Shown: positions 1 through 7,572 of the stretch, piece by piece | How the letters are laid out: each line of letters opens with the position of its first letter | How positions within the stretch are numbered: position 1 is the first letter of the stretch | NCBI GenBank assembly: GCA_001772255.1 | Contig: META01000003.1 | Location: forward strand, 183,745-225,133 | DNA length: 41,389 nt | DNA from: a candidate division Kazan bacterium RBG_13_50_9 | GTDB lineage: Bacteria > Patescibacteriota > Kazan-3B-28 > UBA10110 | Direction of reading: 5' to 3' | The notes under the pieces: model-generated | What the model saw: the letters and a program-made list of their open reading frames with translations, nothing else | Told to the model about the DNA's origin: nothing | Databases searched by the model: none | Translations under genes and position numbers: made by a program

Positions 1-300
1 TTGAATCGGGTAGCTCAGATCCAAAATGTAGCAGTCTTAAACGTAAATGAACTGAATAACGCCTTGCGCCCAGTAGTGCTGCCGGGTGAGACTTTGCACA
101 TCAAGCTGGTTCAGACTGGCAAAGACAAAGATCAGGGAGTAGGTTATTTGGACGATGGGACGATGGTGGTAGTCGAGGGTGGCCAGCGGTTCATCGGGAA
201 AGAGATAGAGGTATCAGTTACGCGAGTATTTCAAACCATTGCCGGCAAGATGATCTTTGCTGTTCCAGGGGATAGGCAGTATACCAACCAGCATCGGTGA
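1..300 (+). CDS. PIN/TRAM-domain protein (YacL/PilT-like), 3' part only
   Basis: This is the C-terminal part of a gene that begins before the window. The visible residues match the end of YacL-type PIN/TRAM proteins: the end of the PIN nuclease-like domain (the stretch [17 protein letters not shown]) followed by a TRAM domain with the typical [16 protein letters not shown] signature and the ending GKMIFAVPG. The TRAM domain is a small beta-barrel thought to bind RNA. The TTG at position 1 is in frame but is not a credible start, because the family is normally over 300 residues long with membrane segments first. The stop codon overlaps the GTG start of the next gene, so the two are probably co-transcribed. 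The family assignment is good; the cellular role is not established from this fragment. Confidence 0.8.
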   Translation: MNRVAQIQNVAVLNVNELNNALRPVVLPGETLHIKLVQTGKDKDQGVGYLDDGTMVVVEGGQRFIGKEIEVSVTRVFQTIAGKMIFAVPGDRQYTNQHR

Positions 301-863
301 GACGAATACTAAGATCAGATTTTTTTCGGCGCCCTACGCCGCAAGTTGCTAGGGAGCTTTTAGGTAAAGTGCTGGTGCGGCGTTTGCCCCCCGGTTTACC
401 AGCGCATTATCGGATAGTTGAGACAGAGGCGTATTGTGGGACAAAAGATTTGGCCTGCCATGCTAGCCGCGGCCGGACTAGGCGGACTGAAACAATGTTT
501 GGTCCAGCCGGCCGGATTTATGTTTATATGATCTACGGCATGCACCATTGTTTGAATTTGGTAACAGCAGGCCAAGGCGAGGGAGAAGCGGTGCTAATCC
601 GGGCCGTTGAGCCGTTATCGGCTAACGAACTAAATCACCAGAATACTAGTGGACCGGGTAAGCTCTGCCGGGCACTTCGGATCACCAAGCAACTTAACGG
701 AATGAAGTTAGGTAGAGTAGCGGGATTATGGGTAGAGGATAGGGGGCTTTCCATCAAGCCTAAAAACATTGGAGTATCAGCGCGCAGGGGGGTAGCTTAT
801 GCCGGGAAATGTGCCAAATACCCTTGGCGTTTCTTTATAAAGAGTTCAGATTTCGTCTCTTGA
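297..863 (+). CDS. 3-methyladenine DNA glycosylase (AAG/MPG family)
   Basis: The protein has 188 residues and matches the alkyladenine DNA glycosylase fold, which removes alkylated purines in base-excision repair. Visible signatures are the N-terminal [12 protein letters not shown], the catalytic-region motif VETEAY (its glutamate near residue 43 corresponds to the water-activating Glu), the block [24 protein letters not shown] and the ILIRAVEP-like strand VLIRAVEPL. The GTG start overlaps the previous stop by one or two bases, which argues for translational coupling. The C-terminus is ordinary in length. Its stop codon lies inside the -35 box of the next promoter, so the two transcription units abut tightly. 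Confidence 0.9.
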   Translation: MRRILRSDFFRRPTPQVARELLGKVLVRRLPPGLPAHYRIVETEAYCGTKDLACHASRGRTRRTETMFGPAGRIYVYMIYGMHHCLNLVTAGQGEGEAVLIRAVEPLSANELNHQNTSGPGKLCRALRITKQLNGMKLGRVAGLWVEDRGLSIKPKNIGVSARRGVAYAGKCAKYPWRFFIKSSDFVS

Positions 864-888
864 CGAAACAATCTTTTTATGTTATAAT
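860..888 (+). promoter_or_regulatory. Sigma-70 type promoter for the surface-protein pair
   Basis: TTGACG at 860-865 and TATAAT at 883-888 are separated by exactly 17 bases, close to the ideal vegetative promoter. The expected transcript start is near 895, giving a leader of only about 14 bases before the ATG at 909. Confidence 0.8.
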
Positions 889-910
889 GGAAAGAATATC
901 TTTCCATTAT
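884..910. promoter_or_regulatory. Perfect inverted repeat over the -10 box and start codon (candidate operator)
   Basis: ATAATGGAAAG (884-894) is the exact reverse complement of CTTTCCATTAT (900-910), with a 5-base spacer. The left arm covers most of the -10 box and the right arm runs into the ATG at 909. As DNA it could be a repressor site blocking the polymerase. As RNA only part of it would be transcribed, so an operator is the better guess. Confidence 0.6.
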
Positions 911-2645
911 GCTAAAAAAAATACAAAAAACCGTTTGCAAGGTTTTAGAAGAAGAGCTCCTGACAGTTCTGGCGGTTTGCATTGTAGCGCTGGGAGTTTT
1001 GTTTGTTAGAGCAGGCACTTCAATATCTACGGATATTTCTTTTGTGGTCTATCCGGCCGAAGGCATGCTTGAGCTCATTCAACCCAACGGCGGAGAGAGC
1101 TGGACAGTTGGCACGGTGCATAACATCACTTGGAACAGTTGGGGACCAGTCAATAACGTTAAGATCGAGTTGCAACGGTCAGTAGGAGGATCGTGGACTA
1201 CCATAGTTGAGTCTACAGAGGATGATGGCTCTCATCCATGGACGGTGACCAGTCCGGATACCTCCGCTGCAAAGATTAAGATTAGTAAAGTGGGCGATCC
1301 TACGGTCTATGATGAGAGCGCCAATGTCTTTAGTATTGTTGCTGAAGGAGGGGGTGGGGCTGCGATTGGCGTACCCGGACCGTTGGTGCCCGGCATATAT
1401 AATGTGTCGCCGCGGGCTTTTACTAATAATTCTGTGGTAGAGCTGACTGCCAATGGTTTTAATTTGGATTACGGCTCTAAGGCCTTCTTGGGTAACACAG
1501 AGATAACCGTTAAGTATGCGGTAGGCTACAAGATGATAGCGGTGGTGCCGGTTAGCTTTCCTTTAGGCAGCTACACTTTTCGCGTTAGGCATCCCAGTGG
1601 GCAGGAAGGGAGCTATGGCTCGCGCATCACGGTATATGCTGATGAATACGAAGCCTTTGTGGTAGAACAGTCTGCTGCCGATCTTGCCATGGCGCCGGGG
1701 GCGCTAACAGAGGTATGGGTGAAATTACAAAATAGCAGCAACTATACTTGGAAGAAGGATGGTACGAATCAGTTCCGACTGGGAGTAGTGGGAGATGGGT
1801 CCAGCATCTTTTATGATCCCAGAAGCTGGGTAGTGTCCAACCGGGCAGCTAGATTGTTTGAGAGCGTGGAGATCAAGTATGGGGAGATCGGCATGTTTCG
1901 GTTTCTAATTAAAGCTCCCAGCCAAGCGGGAGAGTATGATGGCTTCTTTGCGCCAGTGATAGAAGGGGTAAAATGGTTGAGCGCCCCGCAAATTAAATGG
2001 CACGTTCGGGTAGGGGCCGAGGTTATCCCGCCTACCACTGGAGGGGAGCAGTATTATTCCGCCGAGTGGGTGGGGCAGTCGCCGTATCTAACTCTCAATC
2101 GTGGAGAGGAAGCAACTTTATGGGTAGAGTTCAAGAATACCGGCACTATCCCTTGGCTTAATTACGGCAGTAATCCAGTGCGCTTAGGTACCTCCCGGCC
2201 GCAGGATCGGTTGAGTGCGTTTAGAAATGGTGAGTGGGTGCTGCCCAACCGGCCGGCAGTAGTGAATGGTGTTGGTACTAGCACCGCTGATGGCTATTCC
2301 ATTGCACCGGGCGAGATTGGAAGATTTACCTTTGTAATTAAAGTCCCTTCAAGAGCCGGTCGCTACAAAGAATACTTTAAGCCGGTAGCGGAGTTTATTA
2401 CCTGGATGGAGGATGGGGGAGTGTATTGGGATCTGACTGTGAGAGGGGTATCACGTACACTAACGGTCTCGGGGCAGCCAAAGGCCCCCAGCACGGGTGG
2501 TCAACCCCAATCCTTAGTCCCAACGTTTGAGGTTCAGGAGCCACGGGTATTTGCAGATAGCGTCGAGCGGGCTTTTAGCGGATTAGTTGGCTACTTCGAA
2601 AGGTTGTTCTCTGACCTTAAAGGCCTGTTTGGTAGTTTACCTTAG
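909..2645 (+). CDS. Membrane-anchored surface protein with Ig-like repeats
   Basis: This is a 578-residue predicted envelope protein. A short basic N-terminus leads into one membrane segment (about residues 16-35, LLTVLAVCIVALGVLFV). Next comes a Kre9/KNH-like beta domain (about 50-140, PNGGESW...ITWNS) and a glycine-rich linker. An IPT/TIG-like domain (about 150-235) and two domains resembling the Ig-like domain of NBR1 follow (about 240-365 and 385-510, with motifs such as LWVEFKNTGTIPW). The C-terminus ends in an amphipathic segment. There are no catalytic motifs, so adhesion or a surface-layer role is inferred from architecture only. The start is fixed by the promoter and by near-identity with the N-terminus of the next gene. 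The downstream paralog begins 19 bases after this stop. Confidence 0.8.
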   Translation: MLKKIQKTVCKVLEEELLTVLAVCIVALGVLFVRAGTSISTDISFVVYPAEGMLELIQPNGGESWTVGTVHNITWNSWGPVNNVKIELQRSVGGSWTTIVESTEDDGSHPWTVTSPDTSAAKIKISKVGDPTVYDESANVFSIVAEGGGGAAIGVPGPLVPGIYNVSPRAFTNNSVVELTANGFNLDYGSKAFLGNTEITVKYAVGYKMIAVVPVSFPLGSYTFRVRHPSGQEGSYGSRITVYADEYEAFVVEQSAADLAMAPGALTEVWVKLQNSSNYTWKKDGTNQFRLGVVGDGSSIFYDPRSWVVSNRAARLFESVEIKYGEIGMFRFLIKAPSQAGEYDGFFAPVIEGVKWLSAPQIKWHVRVGAEVIPPTTGGEQYYSAEWVGQSPYLTLNRGEEATLWVEFKNTGTIPWLNYGSNPVRLGTSRPQDRLSAFRNGEWVLPNRPAVVNGVGTSTADGYSIAPGEIGRFTFVIKVPSRAGRYKEYFKPVAEFITWMEDGGVYWDLTVRGVSRTLTVSGQPKAPSTGGQPQSLVPTFEVQEPRVFADSVERAFSGLVGYFERLFSDLKGLFGSLP

Positions 2646-2664
2646 GGCCGTCTCTTAACCGCTT

Positions 2665-4074
2665 ATGCTAAAACAAATACAAAAAACCGTTTGCAAGGTT
2701 TTGGAAGAAGAGCTCCTGACAGTTCTGGCGGTTTGTATTGTAGCGCTGGGGGTGCTTTGGGCAAGGGCGGAATCTGATGCCTCTATTACCGCCTTTATTA
2801 TGGTCTACCCCGCCGAAGGAATGATCGAGGTGACCCAACCCAACGGCGGAGAAACTTGGGACGTTGGCTCGAACTACAATATCACTTGGAACAGTTGGGG
2901 TCCGGTGAACAACGTGAAGATTGAGCTGCAGAGATCCGTTGGAGGGAGCTGGGAAGAGATTGTGGACTCGAGCGAAGATGATGGCAGCTATCCGTGGGTG
3001 GTAACTAGTCCCGCTACGACTACAGCTATAGTCAGAGTTAGTAAGGTTGGTGATGACACAGTTAACGATGAAAGTAGCGGCATATTTACGATTCGGGCGG
3101 TGACATCTGGCGGTGGGGGAGGTGGAGGAGGAACGGTTTATTATCCTCCGCTTCCTAGAGGGGAGGAAGTGCTGCCACCAGTGGCTGAAGGTGCGGATGT
3201 GATTGAGTTAGTTGGAGTTGCGCCAAAGGAGATCTATAGCTCGTTGGGTGCTTACCTAATGCCGGAACTTGAAACCTCCGCTGTAACAGCTACTTTCCTT
3301 GTGGTCCTTCAGCCAAGTAGAGCTCCAGAGCCTAAAAAGAAGATTGAATTACTGCCTCGTGTACTTAAAGTAGTTTCGATTCAGCAGGCTATCAAACAAC
3401 TTGTCTTAGAAGTTGAGATTAAGCCGAAGTTACTGCCACCGGGCAAATATGATTTGGGTGTCAAGGTTGGTTCCAAACAAACCGTGGCCCTCGAAGCGAT
3501 CCAGGCTCTCCCTGGTGTTCTCGCCGCCAAGTGGATACGTCAATCTGATTACCCCACGGTGGGGCTAGGTGAGGAGTTTGAGCTGTGGGTAGAATTTCGA
3601 AATACTGGTACCATCCCTTGGCTGCGGAAAGTACCAGCTCAAATGCGTCTTGGTACTAGCCGGCCAAGAGACCGGGATAGTAGTTTCCGGGGTGAGAGCT
3701 GGCTCTCTAAAAACCGATTGGCGATGATAGATCAGGATACCCTGCCAGGAGATGTCGGTCGCTTTACTTTTAAAATGAAAGCACCCTCTAAGGTTGGCAT
3801 CTACCGTGAATATGTGGAACCGGTAGCTGAGTTATCCGAGTGGGTCGGCCCCGATTGGGGAGTTTATTGGAATATCACGGTTCAAGGCAGGGCTACCAAA
3901 GTAGCTCCGAGCACCGGTGGGGAACCAACTACCAAGACCCCGCTAATCAGGCGGATTATCCCAAGTGTGCCGGGTGAGTTTAGAGATGCCACCGAAAGTT
4001 CTCTGCGCGGCTTTGCTCAGACCATCATCCAGTTGTTCAGCAGCATTGGCAACCTCTTTAGCGGTTGGCTCTAA
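2665..4074 (+). CDS. Paralogous surface protein with Ig-like domains
   Basis: This is a 469-residue tandem paralog of the preceding gene. The first 31 residues differ by one substitution, and the DNA there is almost identical. The rest has diverged. It has the membrane segment, one Kre9/KNH-like domain (about 50-145), a longer polyglycine linker, an unrecognised middle region (about 160-285), one NBR1-type Ig-like domain (about 287-405, LWVEFRNTGTIPW) and a similar amphipathic tail. Compared with its neighbour it lacks the first NBR1-like domain and the TIG-like domain. No separate promoter is evident, so it is probably co-transcribed. Its stop codon overlaps the stop codon of the convergent ychF. 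Confidence 0.78.
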   Translation: MLKQIQKTVCKVLEEELLTVLAVCIVALGVLWARAESDASITAFIMVYPAEGMIEVTQPNGGETWDVGSNYNITWNSWGPVNNVKIELQRSVGGSWEEIVDSSEDDGSYPWVVTSPATTTAIVRVSKVGDDTVNDESSGIFTIRAVTSGGGGGGGGTVYYPPLPRGEEVLPPVAEGADVIELVGVAPKEIYSSLGAYLMPELETSAVTATFLVVLQPSRAPEPKKKIELLPRVLKVVSIQQAIKQLVLEVEIKPKLLPPGKYDLGVKVGSKQTVALEAIQALPGVLAAKWIRQSDYPTVGLGEEFELWVEFRNTGTIPWLRKVPAQMRLGTSRPRDRDSSFRGESWLSKNRLAMIDQDTLPGDVGRFTFKMKAPSKVGIYREYVEPVAELSEWVGPDWGVYWNITVQGRATKVAPSTGGEPTTKTPLIRRIIPSVPGEFRDATESSLRGFAQTIIQLFSSIGNLFSGWL

Positions 4075-5162
4075 ACATTGAACCGGAAGTAGATCACGTC
4101 TCCGTCTTGGACGGTGTAGTCTTTGCCTTCGGAGCGGACCTTGCCTTGTTCGGTGGCCTTTTTCATTGAGCCAGCGGAGGTTAGATCAGTAAAGCTTACC
4201 ACCTCGGCTTTAATAAAACCCTTTTGAAAGTCAGTATGGATTACCCCTGCGGCTGGGGGAGCTTTGGTGCCCTCTCGGACGGTCCAAGCCCGAGTTTCTT
4301 TAGGACCAGTGGTGAAAAACGTGATGAGGTTAAGCAGAGCATATCCGGCGCGGATGACTTTGTTGAGCCCAGGCTCATCCAGCCCCAGCTCAGTAAGGTA
4401 TTCAGTCTGTTCGTCAGCATTCAGATCAATTAGCTCAGATTCAGCTTTGGCATTAATGGTAATAATCTTGCTGGATTCAGACCCCAGTGCTCCCCTAAGC
4501 GGCTCTAAGACCGATGCGTCATGCAACTGTTTCTCATCCACATTGGCCACATACAGGAGGGGTTTCGCTGACAAGAGAAATAGTTCATCTACATAATGCT
4601 TCTCCTCATCGCTAGCAGAGAAAGACCGGGCGCTTAGGCCCTGGTCGAGATGTTGCTTTAGCCGCTGACACAGCGCAATTTTGGGCCGGAGCTTAGGGTC
4701 GGTTTTAGCTTCCCTCTCTTCTTTCATAAGCCGCTTGTCCAGGGTCTGCAGATCGGCCAAGAGCAGTTCAGTGCTGATGGTTTCGACGTCATCTTGTGGG
4801 GAGATGGCGCCAGTAACGTGGGCAACATTCTCGTCAGCGAATAGCCTGACCACTTCGATAATGGCGTCTGCCTCTCGGATATGCGACAGGAACTGGTTGC
4901 CCAAACCTTGCCCTTGGTGAGCGCCTTTTACGAGCCCGGCAATGTCTACGAATTTAATGGTGGTGGGGGTAGTTTGGGCAGAGCTCTCCAATTTGGCTAA
5001 GGTATCCAAGCGCGGGTCGGGGACCGGTACTGTCCCTACGTTCGGCTCGATGGTACAGAATGGGAAATTGCTGGCCGCCGCCTGGGCTTTGCCCAAGAGT
5101 GCGTTAAATAGCGTTGATTTCCCAACGTTGGGGAGCCCAATAATGCCGATTGAAAGGCTCAT
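4071..5162 (-). CDS. ychF: Ribosome-binding GTPase/ATPase YchF (OLA1 family)
   Basis: The protein has 363 residues, the full family length. The N-terminal P-loop is GLPNVGKST (residues about 8-16). The switch II region is DIAGLVKGAHQGQGLGNQFL, and NVDEK stands in place of the classical NKxD, the change that gives this family ATP preference. A coiled-coil insert follows, and the C-terminal TGS domain begins near FFTTGPKETRAWTV. YchF associates with ribosomes and stress responses in other bacteria. It is the last gene of the rpsF operon on this strand, 19 bases after efp. No terminator separates it from the convergent surface-protein gene; the two stop codons overlap. Confidence 0.95.
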   Translation of the reverse strand: MSLSIGIIGLPNVGKSTLFNALLGKAQAAASNFPFCTIEPNVGTVPVPDPRLDTLAKLESSAQTTPTTIKFVDIAGLVKGAHQGQGLGNQFLSHIREADAIIEVVRLFADENVAHVTGAISPQDDVETISTELLLADLQTLDKRLMKEEREAKTDPKLRPKIALCQRLKQHLDQGLSARSFSASDEEKHYVDELFLLSAKPLLYVANVDEKQLHDASVLEPLRGALGSESSKIITINAKAESELIDLNADEQTEYLTELGLDEPGLNKVIRAGYALLNLITFFTTGPKETRAWTVREGTKAPPAAGVIHTDFQKGFIKAEVVSFTDLTSAGSMKKATEQGKVRSEGKDYTVQDGDVIYFRFNV

Positions 5163-5181
5163 GGTCGACGATATAAGTTAG

Positions 5182-5739
5182 CTAAGCCCTTTCAATATAG
5201 CTGCCGTCGCGAGTATCGACCAGAATCATGTCGCCTGGCTTAACAAACATCGGCACTTTTAACGTCAGGCCGGTTTCGATGGTCGCATTCTTAGTGGGGT
5301 TGCTGACCGTATCGCCCTTGACTGCCGGGTCAGCTTGGGTGACCTTAAAGCGCATCTTGGTAGGAAGATCAATGCTGATGGGTTGGCCTTGGAAGTATGT
5401 TATTCCAACTAGTAGCCCCTCACTAAGGAAGTTAGTGTTCATGCCTAAAAGCTCACTCCCCACAGCAAACTGTTCAAAGGACGCACTATCCATAAAGAGA
5501 TAGTTACTGCCCTCTCGGTATAGAAATTGCGCTTGGCCTTTTTCGATATCGGCCGGAGCGAATTTAGCATCACCCTTAAATGTCCTTTCGATGTTAGCGC
5601 TAGTCAGGAGGTTTTTGAGAGTGGTACGCAGGATAGCTCCCCCTCGTCCCAGTTTAGTATGTTGGTACCGGATAACTTCAAAAGGGATGCCATCTAAATC
5701 GATGACTACCCCGGTTTTAAGATCCATAATTCCCAGCAT
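5182..5739 (-). CDS. efp: Translation elongation factor P
   Basis: EF-P relieves ribosome stalling at proline runs. I chose the start at 5739 (MLGIMDLKTG), which gives 185 residues, the normal family length. Upstream in-frame codons lie inside rpsR, so the longer frame is spurious. ATG at 5727 is a possible alternative. The KOW-like N-terminal domain and the two OB domains are recognisable (LKTGLTLKVPMFVKPGDMI... near the end). At the tip of the modified loop the sequence is KLGRGGA, with arginine at residue 32. Many bacteria have a lysine at this tip; the Pseudomonas-type factor, rhamnosylated by EarP, has arginine. No EarP gene is visible here. Confidence 0.93.
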   Translation of the reverse strand: MLGIMDLKTGVVIDLDGIPFEVIRYQHTKLGRGGAILRTTLKNLLTSANIERTFKGDAKFAPADIEKGQAQFLYREGSNYLFMDSASFEQFAVGSELLGMNTNFLSEGLLVGITYFQGQPISIDLPTKMRFKVTQADPAVKGDTVSNPTKNATIETGLTLKVPMFVKPGDMILVDTRDGSYIERA

Positions 5740-5750
5740 AGAGACTGCTT

Positions 5751-6011
5751 TTAATGCAGGGTAAATGGCAGCATCGCCATGTGGCGGCTGCGCTTTAGAG
5801 CAGTGGCTAATGATCTTTGGTGGCTGGCGCACGCACCGCTTCGCCTGCGGGGCTCTATCTTCATATAGCGCGACAGGTATTTTGTGAGCAGCTTGGTATT
5901 TTTGAAATCGATGTAGTCAACCTCTTCTCGGCAGAAGTGGCAGTACTTTTTAGTGGGTAGCTGGTAGCGGGGGAAGGTAGTTGGTTTGCTAAATCTTTTT
6001 TTGAATGCCAT
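5751..6011 (-). CDS. rpsR: Small-subunit ribosomal protein bS18
   Basis: The protein has 86 residues. The core KKYCHFCREEVDYIDFKNTKLL and the ending LATALKRSRHMAMLPF are diagnostic of bS18. The CxxC pair near residue 24, often lost in other lineages, is kept (CHFC). It lies five bases after ssb and 11 bases before efp in the conserved rpsF-ssb-rpsR order, so it is translated from the same mRNA as its partner bS6. Confidence 0.96.
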   Translation of the reverse strand: MAFKKRFSKPTTFPRYQLPTKKYCHFCREEVDYIDFKNTKLLTKYLSRYMKIEPRRRSGACASHQRSLATALKRSRHMAMLPFTLH

Positions 6012-6016
6012 AGGTT

Positions 6017-6481
6017 CTAAAATGGGATATCTTCTATATCGATCTCTTCATTAGTAGCACTGGGGGTCTCGCTGGCGGCTGCTGGCTCTGGTTGGGGGGT
6101 ATTGGCAGTGTCGGTGGCTGGGGATGAGTCAGGCTCCAGTCCAATGCCGGTCGGCTTATCTAAAACTATTAGATCACTGGCCACCACCTCCGTCTTGAAA
6201 CGCTTAACTCCATCCTGGCCTTCCCAATTGCGGGTCTGTATCCGACCCTCCACATAAGTCCGGCGGCCTTTCTTGAGGATCTGGCCCGCGATCTCGGCTA
6301 GCTTTCCCCAAGCAACAATGTCAGAATACTCGACTGCCTTTTGCAGTTCGCCGGCAGCGTCGTTCCAGCTGCGGTTGGTAGCGACGGTGAACGATGCTAC
6401 CGATTGGCCAGAAGGGGTGGAGCGGAGCTCTGGGTCCCGGGTCAGGTTGCCGATTAGCATTACTTTGTTTAGGTCACGCAT
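6017..6481 (-). CDS. ssb: Single-stranded DNA-binding protein
   Basis: The protein has 154 residues. The N-terminal OB fold begins MRDLNKVMLIGNLTRDPELR and contains SVASFTVATNRSW and GRRTYVEGRIQTRNW. A proline/glutamate-rich linker leads to the acidic tip DIEDIPF, the docking tail for replication and repair partners. Its place between rpsF and rpsR is the standard bacterial arrangement. Confidence 0.96.
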   Translation of the reverse strand: MRDLNKVMLIGNLTRDPELRSTPSGQSVASFTVATNRSWNDAAGELQKAVEYSDIVAWGKLAEIAGQILKKGRRTYVEGRIQTRNWEGQDGVKRFKTEVVASDLIVLDKPTGIGLEPDSSPATDTANTPQPEPAAASETPSATNEEIDIEDIPF

Positions 6482-6526
6482 ATCTTTATCCTTAAAATGT
6501 GCTATGGCTTTTTGTTTGCCGCTTTC

Positions 6527-7078
6527 TTATTGTTGGTCTTCTTTAAGCAATTCATCTATCTTCTTGTCTAGTTCTTGGCGCCGGGCTGCGTCGTCTTCTG
6601 GCTGGCTCTCCTCAACTGAAGGTGGGCTTACTTCCTCGGCTTTAAGCGCAGGGGCTTTGGGAGGCCTGGCTGGTGCGGACAAGGGCCTTTTGGTAATGAT
6701 CTTCTCAGTAACGGCTGATGATACTACAGCCTCCTCTTTCTCGGGAGTAAACAGCTGGTCTGGGGTAGTGCCTTCTTTCTCCAGAGAGATGAGTAGGTGG
6801 CGGAAGATCTCAGGGGTAAGCTGGAGCTCTTTGACTAGACCCTCGACCGCCTCGGGGGGAAAGGTAAAGACCAGAGTATAGTAGTGGCCAAAATCAGCTC
6901 TGCGTACTGGGTAAGCCAATTGCTTTTTGCCCCAAGAGTGCTCCTTAACCAACTGGCCGTTTTTAGCCGCAATGCTGGCCTTAATCTTATCCACCACCTT
7001 GAGAAGGTCGAAATCAGAAAGCTCGGGGCTTAAGAGCAAAGTCAGCTCGTAGGTACTGGGTATAATTTCCTCGTCCAT
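6527..7078 (-). CDS. rpsF: Small-subunit ribosomal protein bS6 with long C-terminal tail
   Basis: The start at 7078 (MDEEIIPSTYELTLLLSPEL) aligns with the family start, while the longer open frame runs through the leader and promoter and is rejected. The ferredoxin-like bS6 core covers about residues 1-100, with the signature KKQLAYPVRRADFGHYYTLVF. About 80 further residues rich in Ala, Pro, Glu and Lys follow, so the protein has 183 residues against a usual 95-135. The tail looks disordered and its role is unknown. A purine-rich AAGGA lies 12-16 bases upstream of the start. It is the first gene of its operon. Confidence 0.93.
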   Translation of the reverse strand: MDEEIIPSTYELTLLLSPELSDFDLLKVVDKIKASIAAKNGQLVKEHSWGKKQLAYPVRRADFGHYYTLVFTFPPEAVEGLVKELQLTPEIFRHLLISLEKEGTTPDQLFTPEKEEAVVSSAVTEKIITKRPLSAPARPPKAPALKAEEVSPPSVEESQPEDDAARRQELDKKIDELLKEDQQ

Positions 7079-7089
7079 AAGCAAAAAAT

Positions 7090-7128
7090 TCCTTTCCCAT
7101 GGGGAACCCCGACTCGTCGGGGGAAAAG
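7090..7128 (-). promoter_or_regulatory. Leader hairpin of the rpsF operon (possible S6:S18 autoregulatory site)
   Basis: On the minus strand the leader folds into an outer stem CCTTTTCCC/GGGAAAGG enclosing an inner perfect hairpin CCCCGAC-GA-GTCGGGG (plus coordinates 7107-7122). It ends about a dozen bases before the rpsF start. Known rpsF leaders carry a hairpin with an exposed CCG bound by the S6:S18 complex. A CCG is present here, but the match is by position and general form only. Confidence 0.45.
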
Positions 7129-7150
7129 GTTTAATTAATAAGGTAAGATG

Positions 7151-7179
7151 AGTATAGGGTGGTAGGGGCTTAGAGTCAA
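7151..7179 (-). promoter_or_regulatory. Sigma-70 type promoter of the rpsF operon
   Basis: Reading the minus strand, TTGACT (7179-7174) and TATACT (7156-7151) are separated by 17 bases. The expected start near 7144 gives a leader of about 66 bases, which contains the hairpin described above. Confidence 0.8.
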
Positions 7180-7225
7180 GGGGTCTTGACCATCCATATT
7201 TTGCCCCTCCAATAACAGTTTTTGC

Positions 7226-7255
7226 CACCCATTTGCGCCGCCAAACGGGTGGCGC
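7226..7255. repeat. Imperfect inverted repeat upstream of the rpsF promoter
   Basis: CCACCCATTTG and CAAACGGGTGG form an 11-base stem with one G-T type mismatch around a short GC-rich loop. It lies in the 274-base stretch between the promoter and tRNA-Ser, where I see no gene. No T-run follows on either strand, so a terminator is not clear. Confidence 0.5.
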
Positions 7256-7413
7256 CCAAAGGCGGGCCCAATCACAAATTACTATCCGACTGGCAAAATT
7301 GCCTTTCTGGCTCTCGGCGAACTCGCCCTATGGGCTCAGACAACGCCTTCGCCAGCGGCAATTTAGCCGTCGGATGACGTAATTTGCTCCATGGGACGAG
7401 CAACTAAAACGGG

Positions 7414-7419
7414 TATAAT
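7414..7419 (+). promoter_or_regulatory. Likely -10 box of the tRNA-Ser promoter
   Basis: A perfect TATAAT lies 34 bases before tRNA-Ser. No good -35 box is found at 16-18 bases; the nearest candidate, TTGCTC at 7384, is too far away. Confidence 0.45.
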
Positions 7420-7452
7420 ATGTGGTCAGTTGAATATTAGCTAAGCGGACTC

Positions 7453-7542
7453 GGAGGGGTCGCATAGTGGCCGAGTGCGCCCGCTTGGAGAGCGGGTATG
7501 CCCGAAAGGGTATCGCGGGTTCGAATCCCGCCCCCTCCGCCA
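7453..7542 (+). tRNA. tRNA-Ser (anticodon GGA)
   Basis: The acceptor GGAGGGG (7453-7459) pairs with CCCCTCC (7532-7538). The anticodon stem CCCGC/GCGGG holds the loop TTGGAGA with anticodon GGA. A long variable arm (CCCGAAAGGG region) is typical of serine tRNAs. The discriminator is G, and CCA is encoded at 7540-7542. Confidence 0.95.
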
Positions 7543-7572
7543 AGGAGTCATATGTTTGGGCGGGGTGAATCT

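Noticed and set aside
7498-7572. Extended N-terminus for the HAD protein
   Set aside because: These codons overlap tRNA-Ser and give a proline-rich stretch typical of translated tRNA; the family motif begins at 7573.
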